From assembly GCA_964499285.1 (NCBI GenBank), contig CAZCLA010000043.1:1-22787 (forward strand): a stretch of 22,787 bases of DNA. Direction: 5' to 3'. The DNA is from JAGFIY01 sp964499285 (lineage in GTDB: Bacteria; Bacteroidota; Ignavibacteria; Ignavibacteriales; Melioribacteraceae). Below the pieces are notes generated by a model. That model did no database searches. It was not told the origin of the DNA and was given only the letters and a program-made list of their open reading frames with translations. The position numbers and the translations under genes are program-made. Below, piece by piece: positions 7,386-15,295 of the stretch (position 1 is its first letter; every line of letters begins with the position of its first letter).

Positions 7386-7766
7386 TTAATGAGAGTGGCA
7401 TTCACCTTCTTCACTTTCTTCGAGCGTGCCGCTTAAGAATTTTTCAACAGCGGTTTCGGCACTAGATTCACTTGTCAAGAATGGTTTTATTCCGGCAGCT
7501 CTCATATCATCAATGAGCCGCCAGCCGCCGGAACTAAAAATTAATGTCGAACAATCGCTTAATGCTTCAATTAACCTTGAGTGACCGTTTCCGTGTCCGC
7601 CGCCATGCCCATGTTCATGCCCGCGTCCATGATTTGTGAAAGTATTTTCAAGGTAATTTCTTTCGACAATCTTGCCGTCTTCTACATTATAAATCAGAAA
7701 ACCGTTTACTCGTCCTATATGTCCGCTTACGCTTTCCCTATCGTCCGATGCTACTGCAATTTTCAT
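7386..7766 (-). CDS. His-rich NifX/NifB-like (dinitrogenase Fe-Mo cofactor type) protein
   Basis: A 126-residue stand-alone member of the dinitrogenase iron-molybdenum cofactor biosynthesis domain family (MTH1175/NifX-like). The domain opens MKIAVASDDRESVSGHIGR and continues FLIYNVEDGKIVE, then LIFSSGGWRLIDDMRAAGI. A His/Gly-rich insert (about residues 45-63, HGRGHEHGHGGGHGNGHSR) and a C-terminal ECHSH look like metal-binding additions. No nif gene is in the window, so a role in nitrogenase assembly is not implied; binding or delivery of a metal or Fe-S cluster is the general expectation. Its ATGA overlaps the stop of the upstream DUF134 gene by 4 nt, and GGAGG lies 4 nt before the ATG, so the two are co-translated. 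Confidence 0.87.
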   Translation of the reverse strand: MKIAVASDDRESVSGHIGRVNGFLIYNVEDGKIVERNYLENTFTNHGRGHEHGHGGGHGNGHSRLIEALSDCSTLIFSSGGWRLIDDMRAAGIKPFLTSESSAETAVEKFLSGTLEESEEGECHSH

Positions 7767-8068
7767 TTTTCCTCCAATGTTTTGCTGAAATCTTTTTCGT
7801 TAAATCTGATAGCCTTACCATCCAACAATCCGACCGCTAATTTATTCCGCGCCGATTTAATTATTCTTCCGAACGTTTGGCGAGAAATATTCATTCTTTC
7901 CGCTGCAATCTCGTGAAATAAATTTTCGTAATCCGCAAGTCTTATCGCCTCTAGCTCATCGGATTCCAATACGATCTCTTCCAGGTTTCTCATCGGGATA
8001 CCACGAGGCTTAAAGTAGTAAGCATTTGGATTACATTTAATATGTCGTATTTTTTTTGGTCTCGGCAT
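7763..8068 (-). CDS. DUF134-family helix-turn-helix protein
   Basis: A 101-residue predicted DNA-binding protein. The family signature is clear: MPRPKKIRHIKCNPNAYYFK at the start, then LESDELEAIRLADYENL, then a sigma70 region 4-like helix-turn-helix, HEIAAERMNISRQTFGRII, ending KLAVGLLDGKAIRF. I place the start at the ATG at 8068, because the family begins MPRP. An in-frame ATG at 8089 would add MLINVSV, has no family support and would put coding sequence inside the palindrome. Neither start has a Shine-Dalgarno. It is the first gene of a two-gene operon with the NifX-like protein, a pairing common for this family. A 20-bp palindrome ends 12 nt upstream and is the natural candidate for an autoregulatory site. 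Confidence 0.85.
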   Translation of the reverse strand: MPRPKKIRHIKCNPNAYYFKPRGIPMRNLEEIVLESDELEAIRLADYENLFHEIAAERMNISRQTFGRIIKSARNKLAVGLLDGKAIRFNEKDFSKTLEEK

Positions 8069-8079
8069 AACAGATACAT

Positions 8080-8099
8080 TTATGAGCATATGCTCATAA
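8080..8099 (-). promoter_or_regulatory. Perfect 20-bp palindromic operator candidate
   Basis: TTATGAGCATATGCTCATAA is identical to its reverse complement over all 20 bases. It lies 11 nt before the DUF134 start codon, in the ~150 nt between that gene and the rightward PH-domain gene. The symmetry, with TGAGCA half sites, suits a dimeric helix-turn-helix regulator. DUF134 itself is the likely binder by position (inference). Confidence 0.65.
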
Positions 8100-8220
8100 C
8101 AAATCTAAACAAACGAATGACAAATAACAAGTCATCAAAAGAATTTCTTTACCTTATAGTGCAAATGATATGTAATTATCTTAGCTTATATTGTTTTTGC
8201 AAAATAATTTGAGGGGTCGA

Positions 8221-8772
8221 ATGAGTGATGATCACAAAATAATTTATGAAGCAGAATTTCATCCTGTTCTCAAAACATATCTTCTGGTTTATACTGCATC
8301 TATTATGCTTATCTCAATCGCCGGAATTATTATCATTCCTTTTTGGCTCTTAGGATTGGGAACTTACTATTGCGGGAGATATTATGAAAGTCTTAGATGC
8401 ACAGTAACGACCAAAACCCTTGAGATAAAGAAAGGATGGCTTTTCAGGATTGAAAAAACAATCCCATTGGATAAGATTCAGGATCTCACCTTGAAAGAAG
8501 GTCCGCTATTAAGAGCATTAAAGCTGCATCAAATCGAAATAGAGACTGCGGGACAAAATATTCAGCAAGGAAGCAGCGATGCAAAATTAATTGGAATTGT
8601 TAATCCACGTGAATTTAGAAAATTTGTTTTAAAACAAAGGGATGCAGTAAATGAGCATTCGAAGGAAAACATTTTAGAAGATCAGGGGGAACCGAATAAT
8701 AGACTTCTCGCACAAATTCGTGATTCGGTAAAACACATCGAACACCTGTTAAATCAAAATAAAAGTGTTTAA
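8221..8772 (+). CDS. Membrane PH-domain protein (bPH2/DUF304 type)
   Basis: A 183-residue protein. After a short cytoplasmic head (DDHKIIYEAEFHPVLKTYLL) come two closely spaced transmembrane segments (TASIMLISIAGIIIIPFW and the following LLGLGTYY). The bacterial PH-like domain follows: LRCTVTTKTLEIKKGWLFRIEKTIPLDKIQDL, then LKLHQIEIETAG, then GIVNPREF. The tail (about residue 140 on) is charged and helical. I chose the ATG at 8221 because GAGGGG (8211-8216) sits 4 nt upstream; a TTG at 8191 in frame has no ribosome site. Such YdbT-like proteins are poorly characterised membrane proteins. The next gene, an outer-membrane barrel, follows after 66 nt and could be co-transcribed. Confidence 0.82.
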   Translation: MSDDHKIIYEAEFHPVLKTYLLVYTASIMLISIAGIIIIPFWLLGLGTYYCGRYYESLRCTVTTKTLEIKKGWLFRIEKTIPLDKIQDLTLKEGPLLRALKLHQIEIETAGQNIQQGSSDAKLIGIVNPREFRKFVLKQRDAVNEHSKENILEDQGEPNNRLLAQIRDSVKHIEHLLNQNKSV

Positions 8773-8838
8773 TTTATTCCACAATATGTACCGGAACATG
8801 AAATTTCAAGAACAATCTTTCCGCCGGAGAATATTATA

Positions 8839-9717
8839 TTGAGATATAGTTTAATCATAATTCTGTTTTGCCTTACTCTATTCTATTCAGAAGATGTTCA
8901 TTCACAGATAACTGATACACTTAAAACAGACAATTCNNNNNNNNNNNNNNNNNNNNNNNNNNNNNNNNNNNNNNNNNNNNNNNNNNNNNNNNNNNNNNNN
9001 NNNNNNNNNNNNNNNNNNNNNNNNNNNNNNNNNNNNTGGCAGATCGCCGCTCAAAAGATTTTTAATAATGTTCTTGTAGGATTGACTTATCAGATTGAGT
9101 ACCACGATGTTTTCGATCTTAACAATAATCCAAATCTTGTTGATACAAATGTTCATGGTATCAAAGGCGGATTTTCCAGCGGGTTTGGTTTTAAGTTTTC
9201 ATTCGATACAAGAGACAATAATTTTTATCCGAGGTCAGGCATTTTCCTCGATTGGAACTCAATAATTTTTTCTAAAGATTTTGGCAGCGATTACGATTTT
9301 AACACTCAAACACTTAATCTCCGAGGATATAAATCCATTTTCCCTCAAATAGTGTTAGCAGCACAATCATATATTCAATTGGCAGGAGGGCATCCTCCAT
9401 TTTATTCTCTGCCTCCGCTGGGCGGCGAGAAAATTATGCGGGGATATTTTTTAGGGAGATATAGAGATAAAAAATTATTTGCCCTCCAAACTGAAGCACG
9501 TTTTGAAATTATTTGGAGAATAAAAGGAACGGCATTTTTCGGAGTTGGAGACGTAGCAGGTGGGTTCGAGTTTTTCAAATTAACTAATCTGAAATATTCT
9601 TACGGCGGAGGACTTAGATTTAAATTGGATGAAAATGAAGAACTTAATCTAAGGGTGGATTTAGGATTCGGAAAGAATACATCTGGTATCTACTTCGGTG
9701 TCGAAGAAGCATTTTAA
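8839..9717 (+). CDS. Short Omp85/BamA-TamA-like outer-membrane barrel, interrupted by gap
   Basis: The first 32 codons encode a signal peptide (LIIILFCLTLFYSEDVHSQ), starting at a TTG with GGAG 9 nt upstream (8826-8829). After the gap, 226 residues form a surface-antigen beta barrel: FDTRDNNFYPRSGIFLDW, LPPLGGEKIMRGYFLGRYRD (the MRGY block corresponds to the V/IRGY motif of Omp85 proteins), ALQTEARFEIIWRIKG, and a final strand ending in Phe (GIYFGVEEAF), the expected beta-signal. There is no room for POTRA domains. It resembles POTRA-less BamA/TamA-like proteins of ~380 residues in Bacteroidota, so roughly 90 or more residues beyond the 100 N are probably missing. That both halves are one gene is inferred from matching family order; the frame agreement across N is meaningless. 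Confidence 0.78.
   Translation: MRYSLIIILFCLTLFYSEDVHSQITDTLKTDNXXXXXXXXXXXXXXXXXXXXXXXXXXXXXXXXXXWQIAAQKIFNNVLVGLTYQIEYHDVFDLNNNPNLVDTNVHGIKGGFSSGFGFKFSFDTRDNNFYPRSGIFLDWNSIIFSKDFGSDYDFNTQTLNLRGYKSIFPQIVLAAQSYIQLAGGHPPFYSLPPLGGEKIMRGYFLGRYRDKKLFALQTEARFEIIWRIKGTAFFGVGDVAGGFEFFKLTNLKYSYGGGLRFKLDENEELNLRVDLGFGKNTSGIYFGVEEAF
8937..9036. other. Assembly gap (100 N placeholder)
   Basis: Exactly 100 N inside the outer-membrane barrel gene. The missing sequence should encode the region just after the signal peptide and the first strands; the real length is unknown and probably greater than 100 bp. Confidence 0.95.
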
Positions 9718-9808
9718 TAAAAATTTCTTTCGCACATTCGTGCTTATTTAAATACATATATTTATATTGCTTCCATTATAACCTATCAAACTTACCCAAG
9801 GTAAAGAA

Positions 9809-12800
9809 ATGAGACCTTCATTTAAAATTTTTGCGTCAGTAATTTTAGCAATTCTATTTTTCTCATGTTCATCAAAAGACACGGTAGAAATTATTGAATT
9901 CTCACCGCAAGGTGAAACTAAGGAACTGACTACCTTCCGAGTTGAATTCGACAGAGCTTTGGCTCCTGACAGCTTAACTGATAAATGGATTGACGGTAAT
10001 TTTATTCGGTTTAATCCTGCTATTTCCGGAAAATATAAATGGATTGATGCAAAAACTTTAATATTTTCGCCGGATCATCCGCTGGAACCGATACAAAAAT
10101 ATACTGCAACAGTCATGCCCAAAGTTTTATTTGAAAATATGTATGAACCGGATTTTGACGAGTATGAATTCAACACACCGGATTTTGATGTTCTGAAAAC
10201 TGAATTCTTTTGGACGCAGTTACCGAACCAAACTCATAAAGTTTCGATTCAGGCAAATGTGTATTTCAATTATCCTGTAAGTCCTGATCAACTTAAAAAG
10301 TATATAAAAGTTTTTGTCGAAGATAAGGCGACTCCCGAATTATCAATTGTGAGTGATAAATCATCTGAAATGATCGCAGTAAACCTTGGAGAATTTTCGC
10401 AGGCAAATAGTACTCAAGAAATTGTTCTTAAAATAAATAAAGGTCTCAACTCAACAATAGGAAAAAAACCGCTCGATGATGATAGGGAATTCACTTATGA
10501 TCTTGAGGCGCTTACGCGTTTAGCTGTTAGTGATGTATATTCAGAATTTGAAGGGGTTAGAGGCGTTATAGTAGTTACCACAACACAGATGGTTAACAGC
10601 CAGCGGGTGCGTGAATTTATTTCATTAAATCCACCGTTAGATTATGATGTTTCGGTTTTTGACAACACTATCCGCCTTGAGGGAGACTTCGCTGATTATC
10701 CGTCTTTAGATTTGAAAATCGCTAAGGGATTACCAGGAGTTTTAGGAGGTGAACTTGAGTTCGATTATCAGCAGATGGTAACTTTTGTGAATCTTAATCC
10801 GGCAATTAATTTCAAGGATAGACAAGGAAGTTATCTTCTTAGAGGCGGCGAGGAAAATTTAGAAGTAATGGCAGTAAACGTTGAAGAAGTTGAAATAACT
10901 GTATCACAAGTTTTTGAAAATAACTTGATTCACTTTCTTGGAGATTATGGTTATTATTTTTCAAGTAATGATTCATATTATTACAGCCCATACATTAACG
11001 TAAGTCGTTACGGTAAGATGCTCTACGAAGAAAAATTAACTCTTCCCCGTAAAGAAAATTGGAAAACAGATTTTACGATAAACATCAATAAAGCTCTTCA
11101 ATCAGAATTTAAGGGACTTTTTGTGATTCAAGTTAATTCAAAAGAAGACCGCTGGATACAGGACACAAAAATTTTCGCAGTCTCGGATCTTGGAATTATT
11201 GCAAAAAGATCTCATAACAGTATTTCGGTTTTTGTTAATTCTATATCATCGACAGACCCTGTAGAAAGTGCCGAAGTAAAATTAGTCTCTTCAAACAATC
11301 AGCTTCTTGCAGAAGGGTTTACAAATAAAAATGGTGCTGTAACTTTAAACAAGTTCTATCATTCATTGGAAGAATTTTCTCCTCAAGTGATACTGGTAAA
11401 AAACGGAGACGATTTTAATTTCATAAATCTGTACGGAAGCCGTGTTGAAACTTCACGTTTTGATGTAGGTGGAAAGTATGATTATTACGATTATAACGCA
11501 TTCTTATATGGGGATAGAAACCTATATCGTCCGGGCGAAAGAGTGAATATTGCGGGCATAATTCGGGATAGGAAAATTAGGATTGTAAAAGATGTTCCGG
11601 TTTTTATAAAAGTTTATACTCCTACCGGAAAGTTATTTGATGAGTACAAAAAAGTGCTGAATCAGCAAGGATCATTTGAGCTAGGTTTTGAAGTGCCCGA
11701 ATACAGTCAAACCGGTGAATATAGAGTCGATCTTTTTACCGCAGACGAAAGACTGATCGGAAATTATAAATTCAGCATTGAAGATTTTGTCCCCGATAAA
11801 ATAAGAGTTATGTTGAAAAATGAGCCCGAGAAAGCGTTGAAGGGACAGACTATTACAACATCGGTCGATGCCGAGTTTTTGTTCGGCGCAAAAGCAGCAG
11901 ATATGCCTTATCAAGCGGACATACAACTTAGACACAAACCGTTTATCAGCAAACAATTTTCTCGGTTTACATTTTCGAACTCATCGATTGAAAATTCAAT
12001 TATTCAGAATCAGTTGATGGATGGCAAATTAAATTCAGAAGGGCACGCGGATATATTATATCAAATTCCAAACGATATTAAGAGCAGCGGAATCATAACA
12101 GCTTACCAGTTTGTGAGCGTTTTCGATCTGACGGGCAGACCAGTCAACAGAGTGTCGAGTGCAGAGATATATCCCAACAAAAACTATATCGGGATTAGAT
12201 CTGACAAATATTATGTTGGTACAAACGACGAAATTGATTTCCAAGTTATTGCGGTGGACCAGAACGATAAACCTGTCGAAAATTTAAGAGTAATGGCAAC
12301 GCTTGTGAGATACGAATGGCAGACAGTTCTGAAAAAGGATTATTCCGATAAATATTATTACACCTCTGAAAAAAAAGAAGTGATACAATGGAATAAGCCA
12401 ATAACAATCGAAGGTGAACCTGAAGAAGTAAGTTTTTCTGTTTCAAATTCCGGTCAATATGAATTGAGAGTAAGAGAGATTAACAGAGACAGTTATCAGT
12501 ACTACGGTTTTTATGCATACGGTTGGGGAAGCAGTACGGCTTCGTCGTTTCAAGTGGATAGAGAAGGAAGAGTTGATATTGTTTTGGATAAGGAGAAATA
12601 CGAAACCGGCGATAAAGCAAAAATTTTGTTTATGACTCCGTTCGACGGAAAGATGCTTGTTACTTTAGAGAGAGATTCTGTTTTTTATTACAACACTGTT
12701 GAAGTAAAAAATCGTTCGTTTGAGTTAGCGATGGATATTGATGAAGAATACCTTCCAAACATCTATGTTTCGGCAACGTTGTTTAAACAGCATTCCGCTG

Positions 12801-15202
12801 AAAGTACAACACCGTTTTTTGTTGGTTATGGTTATAAATCATTACTAGTTGAGGACGTTGATAATTTGCTCGAGGTTGAGATTGAATCCCCAGGTAAAAT
12901 AAAACCGAACACCAAACAGAATATTACGATCCAAACAAAATCGAAAAAAGATATCTTTATAACTCTTGCTGCTGTTGATGAAGGGATTCTTCAACTGAAG
13001 AATTACCAAACACCTGATGCTTACTCGTTTATGTACGCAAAACGTGCTCTTCAGGTTGACGGATATGATATTTATAAATATCTGCTTCCCGAAATTGTAA
13101 CCTCATCTCCCGGGGGAGATGATTTTGCGGCGCAGCTAAAAAAACGCACTAACCCGATAACAACCAAGAGATTTAAGCTGCTTTCATATTGGAGCGGGAT
13201 AAGAAGAACAAACTCAAGCGGAGAAGTTGAAATAACACTTGAAATCCCGCAGTTCAACGGTGAAGTAAGATTAATGGCTCTCGCATATGATGCATCAAGT
13301 TTCGGCAGTGCAGAATCGTTTATGAAAGTTGCGGATGATGTTATTATTGAAAGTGAAATTCCGCGTTTCCTTTCGATAAATGATAAACTTGAGATACCGG
13401 TAACAGCAATCAATACAACGAATAAGAATATAGATATTGATTTAAGTATGTCCGTTAAAGGACCATTGAAAATAACCTCCGACGACAAAACAGAGTTTTC
13501 GATCAATCCGAACTCTACTTCGACATCAAGTTTCTATTTAAATGTTGGCAGCGAGATCGGGAAGGGAATCATAAATATTGATTCGAAAGGCGATGTAAAA
13601 GTAAGCGAAAAAATTGATATACCGATTAGACCAATTAGTCCGCTTGTTGTTGAAAGCGGATCCGGAATTTTATCCGCCGGAAATGAGAAGAAGATTAATC
13701 TGGCTGGTGAATTTGTGGAAGGAACACAGCAAGCTAATCTTGTTATCAGCAATTTTCCGGGAGTCAGATATGCAAAAACATTAAAATCACTTATTAGTTT
13801 TCCATATGGCTGCTTGGAGCAGACTGTCTCCAAACTTTTCCCTCAACTTTATTTCGAGGACATTGCAAAACTAGTAGCACCCGAGTTTTTCAAGACGACA
13901 AATCCAATTTATAACATCAAAGAGGGAATACGAAAGATTGAAGCTATGCAGAGATACGATGGCTCTTTTCTCTATTGGCCTTCAGGCTCAACAACTAACG
14001 AATGGACAAATGTTTATGCTGCGCACTTCTTGTTCGAAGCAAGAAAGGCGGGATTCGATGTAAATGAGAACGTGATCAATAACATGTTGAGCTATATCTC
14101 AAAAAGAGTTCATTCTAAGGAAACCACAGAGTACGTAACATATGAACAGAACCGAAGAACAGTCGTAATAGCTGCCAGCAGTGAAATTCCGTATGGGTTG
14201 TATGTTCTTGCATTGGGCGGAAAGGGTGATTTAGCTACAATGAATTATTATAAAGCACGTCTCCATCTGCTTCCTGGGGATTCAAGGTTTTTCCTTGCCG
14301 GGGCTTATGCTCTTATGGGAAAATGGCAAGCTGCATATGAAATTATCCCTTCGAGTTTTAGTCCTGTAAAAACAGAAAGAACAACAGGGGGAAGTTTTAA
14401 TTCGACTATAAAAGCAAATGCAATTATACTTAATCTTTTGCTGGATGTTGATCCCGAAAATGTACAGATACCAAATTTCATTAAATATTTGAACGACAAC
14501 GCGAAAGATATTTATTCAACGCAGGATAAAGCTTTTGTTTTTATGGCACTCGGAAAATCAGCAAAAGCAGCCTCGGAAAATAAATTAAAAGTAAAAATCG
14601 AAGCAAATGGGAAAGTTGTCGGCGAATTCAACGGGGAGAATCTTAATATTGATTTAACCAAATATTTAAACTCCGAGATTAAGTTAATTCCGGAAGGCGA
14701 AGGAAAAACTTACTTTTATTGGAACGTAGAAGGAGTAAAAACCACTTCGGAATTTGAGAATAAAGATTCGAATCTAAAGGTTAGAAGACGTTATTTCGAT
14801 TACAGATCAGGTCAAGAAATTACCAACAACAATTTCCGTCAGGGAGATTTAATTGTATGTAAATTTGAGCTGACCGGAGTCGCTAGAGATATTGAAAACA
14901 TTGTAGTTACGGATTTGCTTCCAGCGGGATTCGAGATCGAAAATCCCCGGTTGATGGAAACTCAAAGATTAACTAATGACAGTAACAATAAACTACTTCC
15001 TGTTGAATATCTTGATATCAGAGATGACAGACTTTTGCTTTTCACAAGTTTAAGAAACCAGAATTACGGTGAGTTTAAGTATTTAATTCGAGTAATAAAT
15101 CGCGGTGAGTTTCATCTTGCTCCGATTACGGCAGATGCAATGTACGACAGAGAATATAATTCAATTAACGGTGGAGCACTCATTAAAGTAATCGGAAGAT
15201 AA
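9809..15202 (+). CDS. Alpha-2-macroglobulin-family lipoprotein with thioester motif
   Basis: A 1797-residue bacterial alpha-2-macroglobulin, a protease trap thought to guard the periplasm. The N-terminus is a lipoprotein signal with lipobox FFSC (C20). Domains in order: Ig/MG-like N-terminal domains (e.g. TFRVEFDRALAP, LIFSPDHPLEP), macroglobulin domains with NLYRPGERVNIAGIIRD near residue 575, the bait-region part, then the A2M domain (SGIRRTNSSGEVEITLEIPQ, about 1130-1150). The thioester domain has YGCLEQT, with C1335 and Q1338 able to form the cross-linking thioester, followed by the alpha/alpha toroid (GSFLYWPSGSTTNEWTNVYA) and a C-terminal receptor-like domain (VVTDLLPAGFEIENPRL). Length fits thioester-type bacterial members, often ~1600-1900 residues. 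The usual partner PbpC is absent nearby; the next gene, 93 nt on, is a secreted M28 peptidase. Confidence 0.93.
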   Translation: MRPSFKIFASVILAILFFSCSSKDTVEIIEFSPQGETKELTTFRVEFDRALAPDSLTDKWIDGNFIRFNPAISGKYKWIDAKTLIFSPDHPLEPIQKYTATVMPKVLFENMYEPDFDEYEFNTPDFDVLKTEFFWTQLPNQTHKVSIQANVYFNYPVSPDQLKKYIKVFVEDKATPELSIVSDKSSEMIAVNLGEFSQANSTQEIVLKINKGLNSTIGKKPLDDDREFTYDLEALTRLAVSDVYSEFEGVRGVIVVTTTQMVNSQRVREFISLNPPLDYDVSVFDNTIRLEGDFADYPSLDLKIAKGLPGVLGGELEFDYQQMVTFVNLNPAINFKDRQGSYLLRGGEENLEVMAVNVEEVEITVSQVFENNLIHFLGDYGYYFSSNDSYYYSPYINVSRYGKMLYEEKLTLPRKENWKTDFTININKALQSEFKGLFVIQVNSKEDRWIQDTKIFAVSDLGIIAKRSHNSISVFVNSISSTDPVESAEVKLVSSNNQLLAEGFTNKNGAVTLNKFYHSLEEFSPQVILVKNGDDFNFINLYGSRVETSRFDVGGKYDYYDYNAFLYGDRNLYRPGERVNIAGIIRDRKIRIVKDVPVFIKVYTPTGKLFDEYKKVLNQQGSFELGFEVPEYSQTGEYRVDLFTADERLIGNYKFSIEDFVPDKIRVMLKNEPEKALKGQTITTSVDAEFLFGAKAADMPYQADIQLRHKPFISKQFSRFTFSNSSIENSIIQNQLMDGKLNSEGHADILYQIPNDIKSSGIITAYQFVSVFDLTGRPVNRVSSAEIYPNKNYIGIRSDKYYVGTNDEIDFQVIAVDQNDKPVENLRVMATLVRYEWQTVLKKDYSDKYYYTSEKKEVIQWNKPITIEGEPEEVSFSVSNSGQYELRVREINRDSYQYYGFYAYGWGSSTASSFQVDREGRVDIVLDKEKYETGDKAKILFMTPFDGKMLVTLERDSVFYYNTVEVKNRSFELAMDIDEEYLPNIYVSATLFKQHSAESTTPFFVGYGYKSLLVEDVDNLLEVEIESPGKIKPNTKQNITIQTKSKKDIFITLAAVDEGILQLKNYQTPDAYSFMYAKRALQVDGYDIYKYLLPEIVTSSPGGDDFAAQLKKRTNPITTKRFKLLSYWSGIRRTNSSGEVEITLEIPQFNGEVRLMALAYDASSFGSAESFMKVADDVIIESEIPRFLSINDKLEIPVTAINTTNKNIDIDLSMSVKGPLKITSDDKTEFSINPNSTSTSSFYLNVGSEIGKGIINIDSKGDVKVSEKIDIPIRPISPLVVESGSGILSAGNEKKINLAGEFVEGTQQANLVISNFPGVRYAKTLKSLISFPYGCLEQTVSKLFPQLYFEDIAKLVAPEFFKTTNPIYNIKEGIRKIEAMQRYDGSFLYWPSGSTTNEWTNVYAAHFLFEARKAGFDVNENVINNMLSYISKRVHSKETTEYVTYEQNRRTVVIAASSEIPYGLYVLALGGKGDLATMNYYKARLHLLPGDSRFFLAGAYALMGKWQAAYEIIPSSFSPVKTERTTGGSFNSTIKANAIILNLLLDVDPENVQIPNFIKYLNDNAKDIYSTQDKAFVFMALGKSAKAASENKLKVKIEANGKVVGEFNGENLNIDLTKYLNSEIKLIPEGEGKTYFYWNVEGVKTTSEFENKDSNLKVRRRYFDYRSGQEITNNNFRQGDLIVCKFELTGVARDIENIVVTDLLPAGFEIENPRLMETQRLTNDSNNKLLPVEYLDIRDDRLLLFTSLRNQNYGEFKYLIRVINRGEFHLAPITADAMYDREYNSINGGALIKVIGR

Positions 15203-15295
15203 AATTAAAATAGGACAAGGGGTTGTTTGAAGTAATTGAGTGTTAGGTCTATCTTTACATTTCAATATTTTCCTAATCAAAATTATGGGGGAGAA

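Noticed and set aside
9732..9743. GCAC-ATTC-GTGC hairpin after the outer-membrane barrel gene as a terminator
   Set aside because: Only four base pairs and a weak T run; too slight to call.
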